From contig NZ_JACSQY010000002.1 of assembly GCF_014836415.1 (NCBI RefSeq), positions 186,001 through 250,000 of the forward strand: DNA of 64,000 nt, read 5' to 3'. This document shows, piece after piece, positions 28,737 to 36,521 of the stretch. Below the pieces are notes generated by a model. That model did no database searches, was not told where the DNA came from, and saw only the letters and a program-made list of their open reading frames with translations. Origin of the DNA: Sporosarcina gallistercoris. GTDB lineage: Bacteria; Bacillota; Bacilli; Bacillales_A; Planococcaceae. The position numbers and the translations under genes were made by a program. Within the stretch, counting starts at the first letter, position 1, and every line of letters starts with the position of its first letter.

Positions 28737-29066
28737 TTATCGTCTTCCCCAAGGCATTGGTCCTGGTCCCATCGGAGGTCGTTGAGGACCCCATTGCCCC
28801 ATTCCCGGTCCGTAACCAGGCATTGCTTGAACCGTCTGCCCCGTCATTGTTTCATTCACTTCAGTGTAGTAGTGGCGAGGGATTTGAACGGTATGTTGGC
28901 GGTTTACGTTGACAAACGGATGGACTACTGGTAATTCCTGTGGCATGAACGTATCATGGAAGCGGTATTGCGTCGGGCAGATTACAGGCTGCGCTTGATT
29001 GTTGCAAGGTTTCATCGGTGGCATTGGTTGTGGTTTCATGCAGCGGTTGTGATTTTGTTGCATCAT
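28737..29066 (-). CDS. cotD: Inner spore coat protein CotD family
   Basis: The 109 residues resemble Bacillus CotD: NHNRCMKPQPMPPMKPC near the start, then PVICPTQYRFHDTFMPQELPVVHPFVN, HYYTEVNETM, and a C-terminal Gly/Pro/Met-rich tail (PGYGPGMGQWGPQRPPMGPG). CotD coats the spore late in sporulation. The ATG at 29066 has AGGAGG eight bases upstream; the frame could extend three codons more. I could not find a convincing late-sporulation promoter. Confidence 0.85.
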   Translation of the reverse strand: MMQQNHNRCMKPQPMPPMKPCNNQAQPVICPTQYRFHDTFMPQELPVVHPFVNVNRQHTVQIPRHYYTEVNETMTGQTVQAMPGYGPGMGQWGPQRPPMGPGPMPWGRR

Positions 29067-29169
29067 TTTCATCACCTCCTCTCCTCCATTACATGCAAGT
29101 CAGCATTGAGGAAGCGGGCTCGCGCCTTGTAGAGAGTGAAATTGATGAAAGACATTTCTTCTTCCAAAC

Positions 29170-29194
29170 AAAAAACCTTCCAGTTGGAAGGTTT
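29170..29194 (-). terminator. Terminator after the 59-residue gene
   Basis: The minus-strand stem AAACCTTCC / GGAAGGTTT is followed by six U residues and begins at the stop codon of the gene at 29194-29373. Confidence 0.8.
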
Positions 29195-29373
29195 CACTGA
29201 TAGTCTCTTGGAAGTTCGTGCTCGTCGAATCCCTGTTCTGAAGGAGGTTCCGGACGATGGTCGAGAAACCTGCTAAAGTCCGGAGCACCCTCTCCAATCA
29301 TATGCAGCATAGCGATATGATCCATATCGTTGCGTAAGTTCATTTCATCCGGATGAATGTTTTGACGATCCAC
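29194..29373 (-). CDS. Small acidic protein, function unknown
   Basis: The 59-62 residue product is rich in Asp, Glu and His (HPDEMNLRNDMDHIAMLHMIGEG, EQGFDEHELPRD) and has no membrane segment. The start is uncertain: the GTG at 29373 has AAGG eight bases upstream, and a GTG at 29382 is also open. A strong terminator directly at its stop supports a real transcript. I do not recognise a family. Confidence 0.55.
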   Translation of the reverse strand: MDRQNIHPDEMNLRNDMDHIAMLHMIGEGAPDFSRFLDHRPEPPSEQGFDEHELPRDYQ

Positions 29374-29531
29374 TTCAATCACCTTCCCTTATTGTAATCA
29401 CAGGCGGGACATGAACGGTGAAGCGCTAAAGGCCAAATAGAATACATTCTCTCATCTGTAGTCTAACATATTATCTACCGAACGGAAAGAGTATTCCGTC
29501 TATTATATTCATATGAAGAGCTCTCTAATTT

Positions 29532-29557
29532 GTTTCAGCTGGTTTGTTTTAGGATAT
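29532..29557 (+). promoter_or_regulatory. Possible SigB promoter before the DCC protein gene
   Basis: GTTTCA (29532-29537), 14 bp, then GGATAT (29552-29557) resembles the SigB consensus GTTTAA...GGGTAT with one mismatch in each box. A SigA-like TATAGT overlaps it, so the assignment is tentative. Confidence 0.35.
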
Positions 29558-29592
29558 AGTAACTTTACCAAGCTTTTTAAGGGGGATTATAT

Positions 29593-29985
29593 ATGAAGCG
29601 AACAGTGCTATTTGACGGGGAATGTAACTTTTGTGATGCGAGTGTTCAATTCATTATAAAACGAGATCCATATGAGTATTTTCAGTTCTCCTCTCTTCAA
29701 AGTGAAACTGGACAGCAACTCTCTAAAGACTTCGCAATTCCTGATGATGTAGATAGTCTTGTTCTCATTGAAAATGGAAAAGCGTATACGAAATCAGGTG
29801 CAGCACTCCGCATTGCAAAGAAACTCGATGGACTGTGGCACCTCGCGTTTTTGTTCATACTTGTGCCTGCTCCTCTACGAGACAGTGTTTATGACTTCGT
29901 TGCACGCAATCGGTATAAGTGGTTCGGAAAAAAAGAAGAGGCTTGTATGCTTCCAACGCCTTCAGAGCGAAAACGGTTCATCTGA
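29593..29985 (+). CDS. DCC family thiol-disulfide oxidoreductase (DUF393)
   Basis: The 130 residues open with VLFDGECNFCDASVQFIIKRD, whose DGxCxxC is the DCC motif, followed by FSSLQSETG and the C-terminal RNRYKWFGKKE helix. DCC proteins are thioredoxin-like with a presumed redox role, but substrates are not established. It is monocistronic, with a possible stress promoter upstream and a bidirectional terminator after. Confidence 0.85.
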   Translation: MKRTVLFDGECNFCDASVQFIIKRDPYEYFQFSSLQSETGQQLSKDFAIPDDVDSLVLIENGKAYTKSGAALRIAKKLDGLWHLAFLFILVPAPLRDSVYDFVARNRYKWFGKKEEACMLPTPSERKRFI

Positions 29986-30001
29986 TAAAATCCTATAGAC
30001 A

Positions 30002-30038
30002 AAAGACGGCACCCACTATGAAAAGGGTGCCGTCTTTG
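30002..30038. terminator. Bidirectional terminator
   Basis: The stem AGACGGCACCC / GGGTGCCGTCT has T or A runs on both sides. It serves the convergent DCC and DUF779 genes. Confidence 0.85.
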
Positions 30039-30395
30039 TCATGTCTGAAGCTGTTCGACCTCGTCCTTTGTAAACGCACGTGAACGGGTAAGAAATCGTT
30101 TCCCTTCAACTCCTTCAAGGGAAAACATGCCCCCTCTTCCGTCCACAACATCTATGATCAGTTGAGTGTGCTTCCAGTATTCAAACTGGCTGCGCAACAT
30201 GTAAAATGGAACATTTCCAATAGACCCGAGAAGCACATCCTGATCTCCTATGAGTAAATCCCCTTCTGGGTAACACATCGGTGATGAGCCGTCACAACAA
30301 CCTCCTGATTGGTGAAACATCAACGGACCGTGTTTTTGTTCGAGCTGTTTGATCAGCGCTAGCGTTGCTTCTGTCGCAATAACCCGCTCTGTCAT
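30039..30395 (-). CDS. DUF779 protein linked to aldehyde dehydrogenase
   Basis: The 118 residues contain the Cys-rich QSGGCCDGSSPMC segment near residue 30 and the FEYWKHTQLIIDVVDGRGGMFSLE block of DUF779. Genes of this family commonly follow an aldehyde dehydrogenase, as here with a 25-bp gap. The role is not established; the clustered cysteines suggest metal binding or redox function (inference). Confidence 0.85.
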   Translation of the reverse strand: MTERVIATEATLALIKQLEQKHGPLMFHQSGGCCDGSSPMCYPEGDLLIGDQDVLLGSIGNVPFYMLRSQFEYWKHTQLIIDVVDGRGGMFSLEGVEGKRFLTRSRAFTKDEVEQLQT

Positions 30396-30420
30396 TTGCT
30401 GCTCACCTCACTACTTTCGC

Positions 30421-31962
30421 TTAAAAGAATCCTTGCTTCTGTTCGTTATAGCTGACGAGCATATTTTTCGTCTGTTGGTAATGTTCGAGCATCATCAAGT
30501 GGTTTTCACGGCCGATACCCGATGCTTTATAACCTCCGAACGCAGAATGAGCCGGATAAGCATGGTAGCAATTCGTCCACACGCGGCCGGCTTGGATACC
30601 ACGTCCGAAACGATAGGCCGTATTCATATCACGTGTCCAGACGCCTGAGCCGAGACCGTATAATGTGTCGTTTGCGATTTCCAATGCTTCTTCTTTTGTC
30701 TTGAATGTCGTAACCGCAACAACTGGTCCAAAGATTTCCTCTTGGAAAATCCGCATCTTATTGTGCCCTTTGAAGACAGTCGGCTTCACGTAATAGCCTT
30801 CCGCCAAATCGCCTTCAAGATGGTTTTGCTCGCCGCCTGCCAGGCATTCCGCACCTTCCTGTTTACCGATATCGAGATAGGACAAAATCTTCTCAAGCTG
30901 TTCCGTGGACGCCTGAGCTCCCATCATGACCGTCGGATCCAGTGGATTTCCGACTTTGATGGCTTCGACACGCGCCAATGCTTTCTCCATGAATTTGTCA
31001 TATATCGACTCTTGGATAAGTGCACGTGAAGGGCAAGTACATACTTCCCCCTGGTTCAAGGCAAACATGACAAAGCCTTCAACCGCTTTGTCCAGGAAGT
31101 CATCGTCTTCTGCCATGACATCCTCAAAGAAGATGTTCGGAGATTTACCGCCCAGTTCGAGTGTTGCTGGAATAAGATTCTGGGAAGCATACTGCATAAT
31201 CATACGACCTGTCGTCGTCTCTCCAGTGAATGCAATCTTCCCGATTCGCGGATTGGATGCGAGCGGCTTTCCGGCTTCAAGACCGAATCCGTTCACGACG
31301 TTCAAGACGCCTGCAGGCAGCAGATCTTCAATCAATTCCACGAGCACGAGAATGGATGCCGGTGTTTGCTCGGCCGGTTTGAGAATCACGCAGTTCCCCG
31401 CAGCGAGTGCAGGTGCGAGTTTCCAAACCGCCATAAGGATTGGGAAGTTCCAAGGGATAATCTGTCCCACGACACCGATAGGCTCATGAAAATGATAAGC
31501 AACCGTGTCATTATCAATTTGGCTGACGCCACCTTCTTGAGCGCGGATTGCAGATGCGAAATAGCGGAAATGGTCAATTGCTAACGGCAGGTCCGCATTC
31601 AGCGTCTCACGCACAGCTTTGCCGTTCTCCCACGTTTCTGCTACCGCAAGCATTTCCAGATTGTCTTCAATCCGGTCGGCAATCTTCAAGAGAATATTAG
31701 AGCGTTCAGTTACGGAAGTCTTTCCCCAAGCGTCTTTAGCAGCATGTGCTGCATCGAGCGCCAGTTCAATATCCTCCGCAGTGGAGCGTGCAACTTGAGT
31801 AAACACTTTCCCTGTGACTGGAGTCGGATTGTCAAAGTACTCGCCGTTGACAGGGGCTGTCCATTTACCATTTATGAAATTATCGTATCGTTCCTTGAAA
31901 TTCACCTTAGCACCTTCTGTGTTCGGGTTTGCGTAAACTAGGTTTTCAACTTGTTGTACCAT
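30421..31962 (-). CDS. NAD-dependent aldehyde dehydrogenase (ExaC/AldA type)
   Basis: The enzyme oxidises aldehydes, probably acetaldehyde, to acids. It has 513 residues. Catalytic features are [48 protein letters not shown] with the general-base Glu, and the nucleophilic Cys in [13 protein letters not shown]. The ATG at 31962 ([14 protein letters not shown]) has GGGAGG seven bases upstream; the frame runs 22 codons further. It forms an operon with the DUF779 gene. Confidence 0.92.
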   Translation of the reverse strand: MVQQVENLVYANPNTEGAKVNFKERYDNFINGKWTAPVNGEYFDNPTPVTGKVFTQVARSTAEDIELALDAAHAAKDAWGKTSVTERSNILLKIADRIEDNLEMLAVAETWENGKAVRETLNADLPLAIDHFRYFASAIRAQEGGVSQIDNDTVAYHFHEPIGVVGQIIPWNFPILMAVWKLAPALAAGNCVILKPAEQTPASILVLVELIEDLLPAGVLNVVNGFGLEAGKPLASNPRIGKIAFTGETTTGRMIMQYASQNLIPATLELGGKSPNIFFEDVMAEDDDFLDKAVEGFVMFALNQGEVCTCPSRALIQESIYDKFMEKALARVEAIKVGNPLDPTVMMGAQASTEQLEKILSYLDIGKQEGAECLAGGEQNHLEGDLAEGYYVKPTVFKGHNKMRIFQEEIFGPVVAVTTFKTKEEALEIANDTLYGLGSGVWTRDMNTAYRFGRGIQAGRVWTNCYHAYPAHSAFGGYKASGIGRENHLMMLEHYQQTKNMLVSYNEQKQGFF

Positions 31963-32001
31963 TTCCATTCCTCCCATTTCTGCAAGTTTAGTAGAAAATT
32001 G

Positions 32002-32018
32002 GTGCATGTACAGTGCAC
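32002..32018. promoter_or_regulatory. Dyad upstream of the aldehyde dehydrogenase
   Basis: GTGCA and TGCAC are separated by seven bases, about 40 bp before the start codon. It could be an operator for the aldehyde dehydrogenase operon. I found no confident -35/-10 pair for this gene. Confidence 0.3.
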
Positions 32019-32167
32019 ACAGGTCCATTCTATGCCGGGATATCTATAGGCATGAGTAATGTATGCGCTTTCAATTGAAAATAAAAAAATTCGTGTTCAC
32101 TATCACTATATCTGACTAGTTAGATTATTACAATTTTATTGTAAGATAACAATCTTTCTTCTAACAA

Positions 32168-32182
32168 TTAATAACTTATTAA
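32168..32182. promoter_or_regulatory. AT-rich palindrome upstream of htrA
   Basis: TTAATAA-c-TTATTAA is a perfect 15-bp palindrome about 35 bp before a TACAAT (32215-32220) that may be the htrA -10 box. It could bind the neighbouring response regulator (inference). The rest of the 294-bp gap between aldehyde dehydrogenase and htrA shows nothing else clear. Confidence 0.3.
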
Positions 32183-32256
32183 CGTCTCGGTAATAATTTG
32201 TTCATAAGTTCGATTTACAATTACTTTATCAACAGTAGACAAAGGAGCGATGGACA

Positions 32257-33414
32257 ATGAATACATCAAAAAGTAAATGGCTATTATCCACAATAGGTGC
32301 AGGGGTTCTCGGCTCGGCATTAACACTTGGAGCAGTCGTGAATACGGACGTCTTGAAGCAGGACAGCGGACTTCAATCAGCAGCGCAATCTGATACGACA
32401 ACTCCCTACAATGTGCAAACTACTGGCACTCAATCTCAAAAGTCTCTATCTGATATGGTAGCAGACGCCTCTAAAGCGATTGTCGGAATCGACAACTACC
32501 AGTCCACTGGCAATCGTTTTGCTGGTTCATCCGAATCTCAAAGCGTTGGAACGGGTTCAGGGGTCGTCTTCAAAACGGAAGGATCCGATGCATATATCAT
32601 TACAAACAATCATGTGATTGAGGGTGCGACTAAACTCGGGATCACAACAGCCAGCGGCGAAAAAACGGAAGCTGTCCTAGTCGGTACTGATCCTCTCACG
32701 GATTTAGCAGTCCTTAAAATGGATAAAAAATATGCAGAAGGCAAATTATCATTCGGAGATTCTTCGAAACTGCGTGCAGGTGATTCGGTGGTTGCAATCG
32801 GTAACCCGCTCGGCCTCGACTTTTCAGGTACTGTGACACAAGGGATTGTCAGCGCACCGACTCGTTCCATCAACGTAGACACATCCGCTGGGCAATGGGA
32901 GCTGAATGTCATTCAGACAGACGCAGCTATCAATCCCGGCAACAGCGGTGGCGCGTTAGTAAACGAAGCAGGAGAATTGATCGGTATCAACAGCTTGAAA
33001 ATCGCTCAAAACGGGGTCGAAGGGTTAGGTTTCGCCATTCCCAGCAACGATGTGAAGCCGCTAGCGGAAAAGCTCATGAAAGACGGTAAAATCCAACGTC
33101 CTTATATCGGAGTGGGTCTCATCGATCTTGCAGAGGTCCCTGATATGTACGTGCGCGATATCCCAGACAGTGTGAAAGGCGGCGTCATGGTTGGGAGTGT
33201 GGACGCAACTTCCCCTGCTGGGAAAGCTGGATTCAAAGAGCAGGATGTCATCACTGCAGTCAATGGAAAAGCAGTCGATTCTTCGACTGCTTTAAGGAAA
33301 ATCCTCTACACGGATCTGAAAGTGGGAGACCAAGCGAAATTCACGATTTATCGGGAAGGCAAACAACAAGTTGTCAATGTGACACTCTCGAGTAATGCAG
33401 ATGTAGACAAGTAA
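32257..33414 (+). CDS. htrA: HtrA/DegP-like membrane-anchored serine protease
   Basis: This quality-control protease degrades misfolded secreted proteins. The 385 residues begin with a membrane anchor (about 8-27, WLLSTIGAGVLGSALTLGAVV), then a trypsin-like domain with His in TNNHVIEGA, Asp in TDLAVLKMD and Ser in NPGNSGGALVN, and a C-terminal PDZ domain (about 285-375, GVMVGSVDATSPAGKAGF). RBS GGAGCGATG precedes the ATG. A two-component system follows, reminiscent of htrB-cssRS in B. subtilis. Confidence 0.92.
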   Translation: MNTSKSKWLLSTIGAGVLGSALTLGAVVNTDVLKQDSGLQSAAQSDTTTPYNVQTTGTQSQKSLSDMVADASKAIVGIDNYQSTGNRFAGSSESQSVGTGSGVVFKTEGSDAYIITNNHVIEGATKLGITTASGEKTEAVLVGTDPLTDLAVLKMDKKYAEGKLSFGDSSKLRAGDSVVAIGNPLGLDFSGTVTQGIVSAPTRSINVDTSAGQWELNVIQTDAAINPGNSGGALVNEAGELIGINSLKIAQNGVEGLGFAIPSNDVKPLAEKLMKDGKIQRPYIGVGLIDLAEVPDMYVRDIPDSVKGGVMVGSVDATSPAGKAGFKEQDVITAVNGKAVDSSTALRKILYTDLKVGDQAKFTIYREGKQQVVNVTLSSNADVDK

Positions 33415-33425
33415 GTTGAAGAACC

Positions 33426-33465
33426 GCTGTCCGGATACCTGCACGTGGGGGCTGGACAGCTTTTT
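33426..33465 (+). terminator. Terminator after htrA
   Basis: GCTGTCC pairs with GGACAGC and is followed by five T residues. It separates htrA from the two-component operon. Confidence 0.75.
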
Positions 33466-33534
33466 CACTTTGGACAAATGAGTTGCACCAACAGGCATTT
33501 CCCGATAGCTTTAAAGTAAAGGAGGCGAACCTCG

Positions 33535-34230
33535 TTGAAGATTCTCGTCATTGAAGATAATGAAAGTGTGTCACAGATGATTGGCTTGTTTTTTGAAAAG
33601 GAAGGCATTGCCGGCGAGTTCGTCATGGACGGAAAAACAGGTTTAGAAAGAGCGCAACAAGATTCATGGGATTGCCTCATTATCGACTGGATGCTTCCTT
33701 CGATGGATGGAGTGACGATTTGCAGGTCGCTTCGAAAAGCAGGAGATGACGTCCCCATCATTATGCTGACAGCAAAAGATGGCGAGTCCGATCAAGTGCT
33801 CGGTTTGGAGATGGGAGCAGACGACTATGTGACGAAACCATTCAGTCCACTTGCGTTAATGGCTCGTATTAGAGCTGTGACACGCAGACGACCGGCAAAA
33901 GAAGCGGAAACGAATTCCGTGCTTGAAACGATCCATTTCCGTGTGGATGAAAACGCACGCGAAGTGTTCGCAGACGGTGTGGCTATTGAAAACCTTACAC
34001 CGAAAGAATACGATTTACTCGTCTTTTTCATCCGGCATCCCAAACAGGTTTTCTCACGGGACCAGCTGCTTGAACGCGTCTGGGGATTCGATTTTTACGG
34101 AGATGACCGGACAGTGGATGTACATATAAAACGGCTCCGGACGAAAATTTCCCGCATTGGTATGCCAGTTCTCCATACCGTTTGGGGAGTCGGTTACAAG
34201 TTTGACGAGTCGGAAGAGGCGTCTTCATGA
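33535..34230 (+). CDS. OmpR-family response regulator
   Basis: The 231 residues have a receiver domain (ILVIEDNESVSQMIG, phospho-acceptor Asp in CLIIDWMLPSMDG near residue 52, KPFSPLALMARI) and a winged-helix DNA-binding domain (LTPKEYDLLVFFIRHPKQVFSRDQLLERVWG, DDRTVDVHIKRLRTKI). The start is TTG at 33535 with AAAGGAGG upstream. It overlaps the kinase by four bases. Its place after htrA suggests a CssR-like secretion-stress role, but that is inferred from position only. Confidence 0.88.
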   Translation: MKILVIEDNESVSQMIGLFFEKEGIAGEFVMDGKTGLERAQQDSWDCLIIDWMLPSMDGVTICRSLRKAGDDVPIIMLTAKDGESDQVLGLEMGADDYVTKPFSPLALMARIRAVTRRRPAKEAETNSVLETIHFRVDENAREVFADGVAIENLTPKEYDLLVFFIRHPKQVFSRDQLLERVWGFDFYGDDRTVDVHIKRLRTKISRIGMPVLHTVWGVGYKFDESEEASS

Positions 34231-35657
34231 AAGTGAACTACTTCACTCAACAGTTAGTCAGCCACGTGAGTGTGATTGTTGCCGCAGTCCTTCTAGTCGG
34301 GTTGCTATTTTCCCATTTCTTCGAGCAATATGTGTACGACACGAAGACTGATGAGCTCTCACAATATGGACGTGCCCTTCTGACAGATATCGATCGCAGT
34401 ACAAAACCTTCACAGCAAACGCTTCAATCCTACGGTCAAGTGCTGAATAGCCGGGACATCCAGTATAGCTTGTTCGATGAAGACTCGAAAATCATCTACT
34501 CGACCGGGCTCAAGACTCCGTTAATTGAACTTAACGAATCAGAATGGGCGCAGCTTCAAAGTGGAAAAGCCGTTACTGTACGCCAAGAGCAACGCCGTTT
34601 CGATCAGGCGGTTACATTTGTGCTGCTCCCTTATTTCCAAGGTCCGCAGTTTGTCGGCGGGGTTCTGCTCACCTCTCCAATTGAAGGTCCCCGCGCGATC
34701 ATTTCGCAGATGAATCGCTACTTAGTCTACGCGGCACTCACTGCATTAGCAGTTGCTATCATTCTAAGCGGATTGCTGTCCATCTATCACGGGCGACGTA
34801 TTAAGCGGCTTCGCCTAGCAACCGCGGCAGTTTCTGCAGGTGACTATACTATCCGTATTCCTGAAAGCGGACGGGATGAAATCGATGCACTGGCGACTGA
34901 TTTCAATGCTATGGTCAGTGATCTGCATACTTCTCATGAAGAAATTGAAAATCTGGAAAATCGCCGTCGCCAGTTCATGGCCGATGTCTCCCACGAACTC
35001 CGGACGCCGCTGACTACAATCCGTGGAACGATTGAAGGGTTGCGGAGTGATCTGATTTCCGAGAGTGAAAAAGACAAAGCGCTTCAACTTGCGAGTGGAG
35101 AGACGAAACGCTTGTTACGCCTCGTTAACGAAAATCTTGACTATGAAAAAATCAGATCGAACCAAATTACGTTACTCAAACAACCGATCCGGGTTTTGGA
35201 ATTATTCGAAGTGATCCGGGAGCAGTTGGAACCGGCGGCTGAACAACGTGGAACGGCAATTGATGTACAAGCACCTGAAACATTGACCGTCTTTGCCGAT
35301 TACGATCGTCTCACTCAAATCTTGTTGAACATTACGAAAAACAGTATCCAATTCACGGAAGAAGGAGAAATTTCGTTGTTGGCAAAAGCAGATAGTGATT
35401 ACGTTGTTTTAGAAATCCGAGATACCGGCATTGGCATGGATTCGGAAGAAGTCGAAAAGATTTGGAGCCGTTTTTATAAAGCGATCGACTCTCGGACATC
35501 CAATCCCTACGGAGAATTCGGCCTCGGGCTTTCCATTGTACGCCAGCTCGTCACACTGCATGGCGGTACTATCGACGTCTCAAGCAGGAAAGGTGACGGA
35601 TCGTTGTTCACCATTCGGCTTCCTAAAGAACCTGCAACCGGTGCCAGCGCTGATTGA
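34227..35657 (+). CDS. Sensor histidine kinase partner of the OmpR-type regulator
   Basis: The 476 residues have membrane segments at about 12-33 and 166-188 flanking an extracytoplasmic sensor of about 130 residues. HAMP follows (about 190-240), then HisKA with the phosphorylated His in MADVSHELRTPLTTIRG, and a HATPase domain (NITKNSIQF, IRDTGIGMD, GEFGLGLSIV). It is coupled to the regulator by ATGA. The last residues (EPATGASAD) run into a decayed usp fragment read in another frame, so the C-terminus may have been remodelled by a deletion. Confidence 0.88.
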   Translation: MKVNYFTQQLVSHVSVIVAAVLLVGLLFSHFFEQYVYDTKTDELSQYGRALLTDIDRSTKPSQQTLQSYGQVLNSRDIQYSLFDEDSKIIYSTGLKTPLIELNESEWAQLQSGKAVTVRQEQRRFDQAVTFVLLPYFQGPQFVGGVLLTSPIEGPRAIISQMNRYLVYAALTALAVAIILSGLLSIYHGRRIKRLRLATAAVSAGDYTIRIPESGRDEIDALATDFNAMVSDLHTSHEEIENLENRRRQFMADVSHELRTPLTTIRGTIEGLRSDLISESEKDKALQLASGETKRLLRLVNENLDYEKIRSNQITLLKQPIRVLELFEVIREQLEPAAEQRGTAIDVQAPETLTVFADYDRLTQILLNITKNSIQFTEEGEISLLAKADSDYVVLEIRDTGIGMDSEEVEKIWSRFYKAIDSRTSNPYGEFGLGLSIVRQLVTLHGGTIDVSSRKGDGSLFTIRLPKEPATGASAD

Positions 35658-35790
35658 CTATGCGGGTGCAGAGTTATTTGACGTTGTCGTCATTAGGAGT
35701 CGCGAGCTTAAACCCTTTCAGGAAATGATTCTCGGCCGCGTTAGCCATATAGTGTTAAACCATCTTGACCGCCTTGTAGTACTCATGGAA
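35641..35790 (+). pseudogene. Decayed fragment of a universal stress protein (UspA C-terminus)
   Basis: In the frame starting at 35641 the translation includes ALIDYAGAELFDVVVIRSRE, then PFQEMILGRVSHIVLNH and RLVVLME. It aligns by eye with the UspA C-terminal block (DLIVIGSRG...LLGSVSHKVL...PVLVV). The ATP-binding glycines are partly replaced by Arg (IRSRE, LGRVS). No start codon or upstream Usp domain exists; the kinase gene overlaps its front. A terminator follows directly, perhaps that of the lost gene. Confidence 0.65.
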
Positions 35791-35794
35791 TACC

Positions 35795-35828
35795 AAAAAC
35801 CGTCACCTATGAATAAGGTGACGGTTTT
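35795..35828. terminator. Bidirectional terminator between usp relic and wrbA-like gene
   Basis: AAAACCGTCACC pairs with GGTGACGGTTTT, giving T or A runs on either side. Confidence 0.85.
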
Positions 35829-35846
35829 GCAACATTATTGACGTGT

Positions 35847-36458
35847 TCACTCTAAATGCTGAAGCGCTTTTGCAACGGAAACCGTTCTTTTCACCTGATA
35901 GTTCACCGCAGCTTGAATCGCTTTTCGATCGGTCTTCATTTCACCATCCTGGCCCACCGCTACACTCGTTCCGTATGGGTTCCCTCCCGCTTCAAAAAGA
36001 ACGGGATCTGTATAGCCTGGCGCTACAACAATCGCTCCCCAATGGTACATCGTAGTATAGAGGGATAATAATGTCGCCTCTTGTCCTCCATGTTCGTTTT
36101 GTGCGGATGTCATCGCGCTCACTGCCTTGTTCGCGAGTTTACCTTGTGCCCATAGACCTCCGACCGTGTCGATGAAACTTTGCACTTGTCCAGGAACATT
36201 ACCAAAGCGAGTCGGAACACTGAAAATGATGGCATCCGCCCATTCCAAATCTTCTGGTGTCACTTCAGCGATGTCCTGCGTTGCATCATGATGCTTTCTC
36301 CACAATGCATTTGAGTCAATTGCTGCAGCAGGTGCCGTTTCTTTCACTTTCAACACCTTCACTTCAGAACCAGCTTCCTCAGCCGCTGCCGCTGCCCATT
36401 CCGCTAGCTGATGGTTAGTACCCGTTGAACTGTAATAAACGATTGCTGTTTTTATCAT
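35847..36458 (-). CDS. WrbA-like NAD(P)H:quinone oxidoreductase (flavodoxin family)
   Basis: The 203 residues begin IVYYSSTGTNHQLAEWAAAA, the FMN phosphate-binding loop of flavodoxins. They continue with FSVPTRFGNVPGQVQSFIDTVGGLWAQGKLANK and TSAQNEHGGQEATLLSLYTTMYHWGAIVV, which are typical of WrbA and bind FMN. Such enzymes reduce quinones by two electrons. It is monocistronic, with AAAAGGAG upstream of the ATG. Confidence 0.88.
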   Translation of the reverse strand: MIKTAIVYYSSTGTNHQLAEWAAAAAEEAGSEVKVLKVKETAPAAAIDSNALWRKHHDATQDIAEVTPEDLEWADAIIFSVPTRFGNVPGQVQSFIDTVGGLWAQGKLANKAVSAMTSAQNEHGGQEATLLSLYTTMYHWGAIVVAPGYTDPVLFEAGGNPYGTSVAVGQDGEMKTDRKAIQAAVNYQVKRTVSVAKALQHLE

Positions 36459-36521
36459 CTCTATCGATCTCCTTTTTATCGTGAATTCAAGTTGAAAATA
36501 GTTTTCTGCACTTTAGACATT

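Noticed and set aside
29077..29165. SigK promoter for cotD
   Set aside because: I searched for AC and CATA boxes at proper spacing and found only poor matches.
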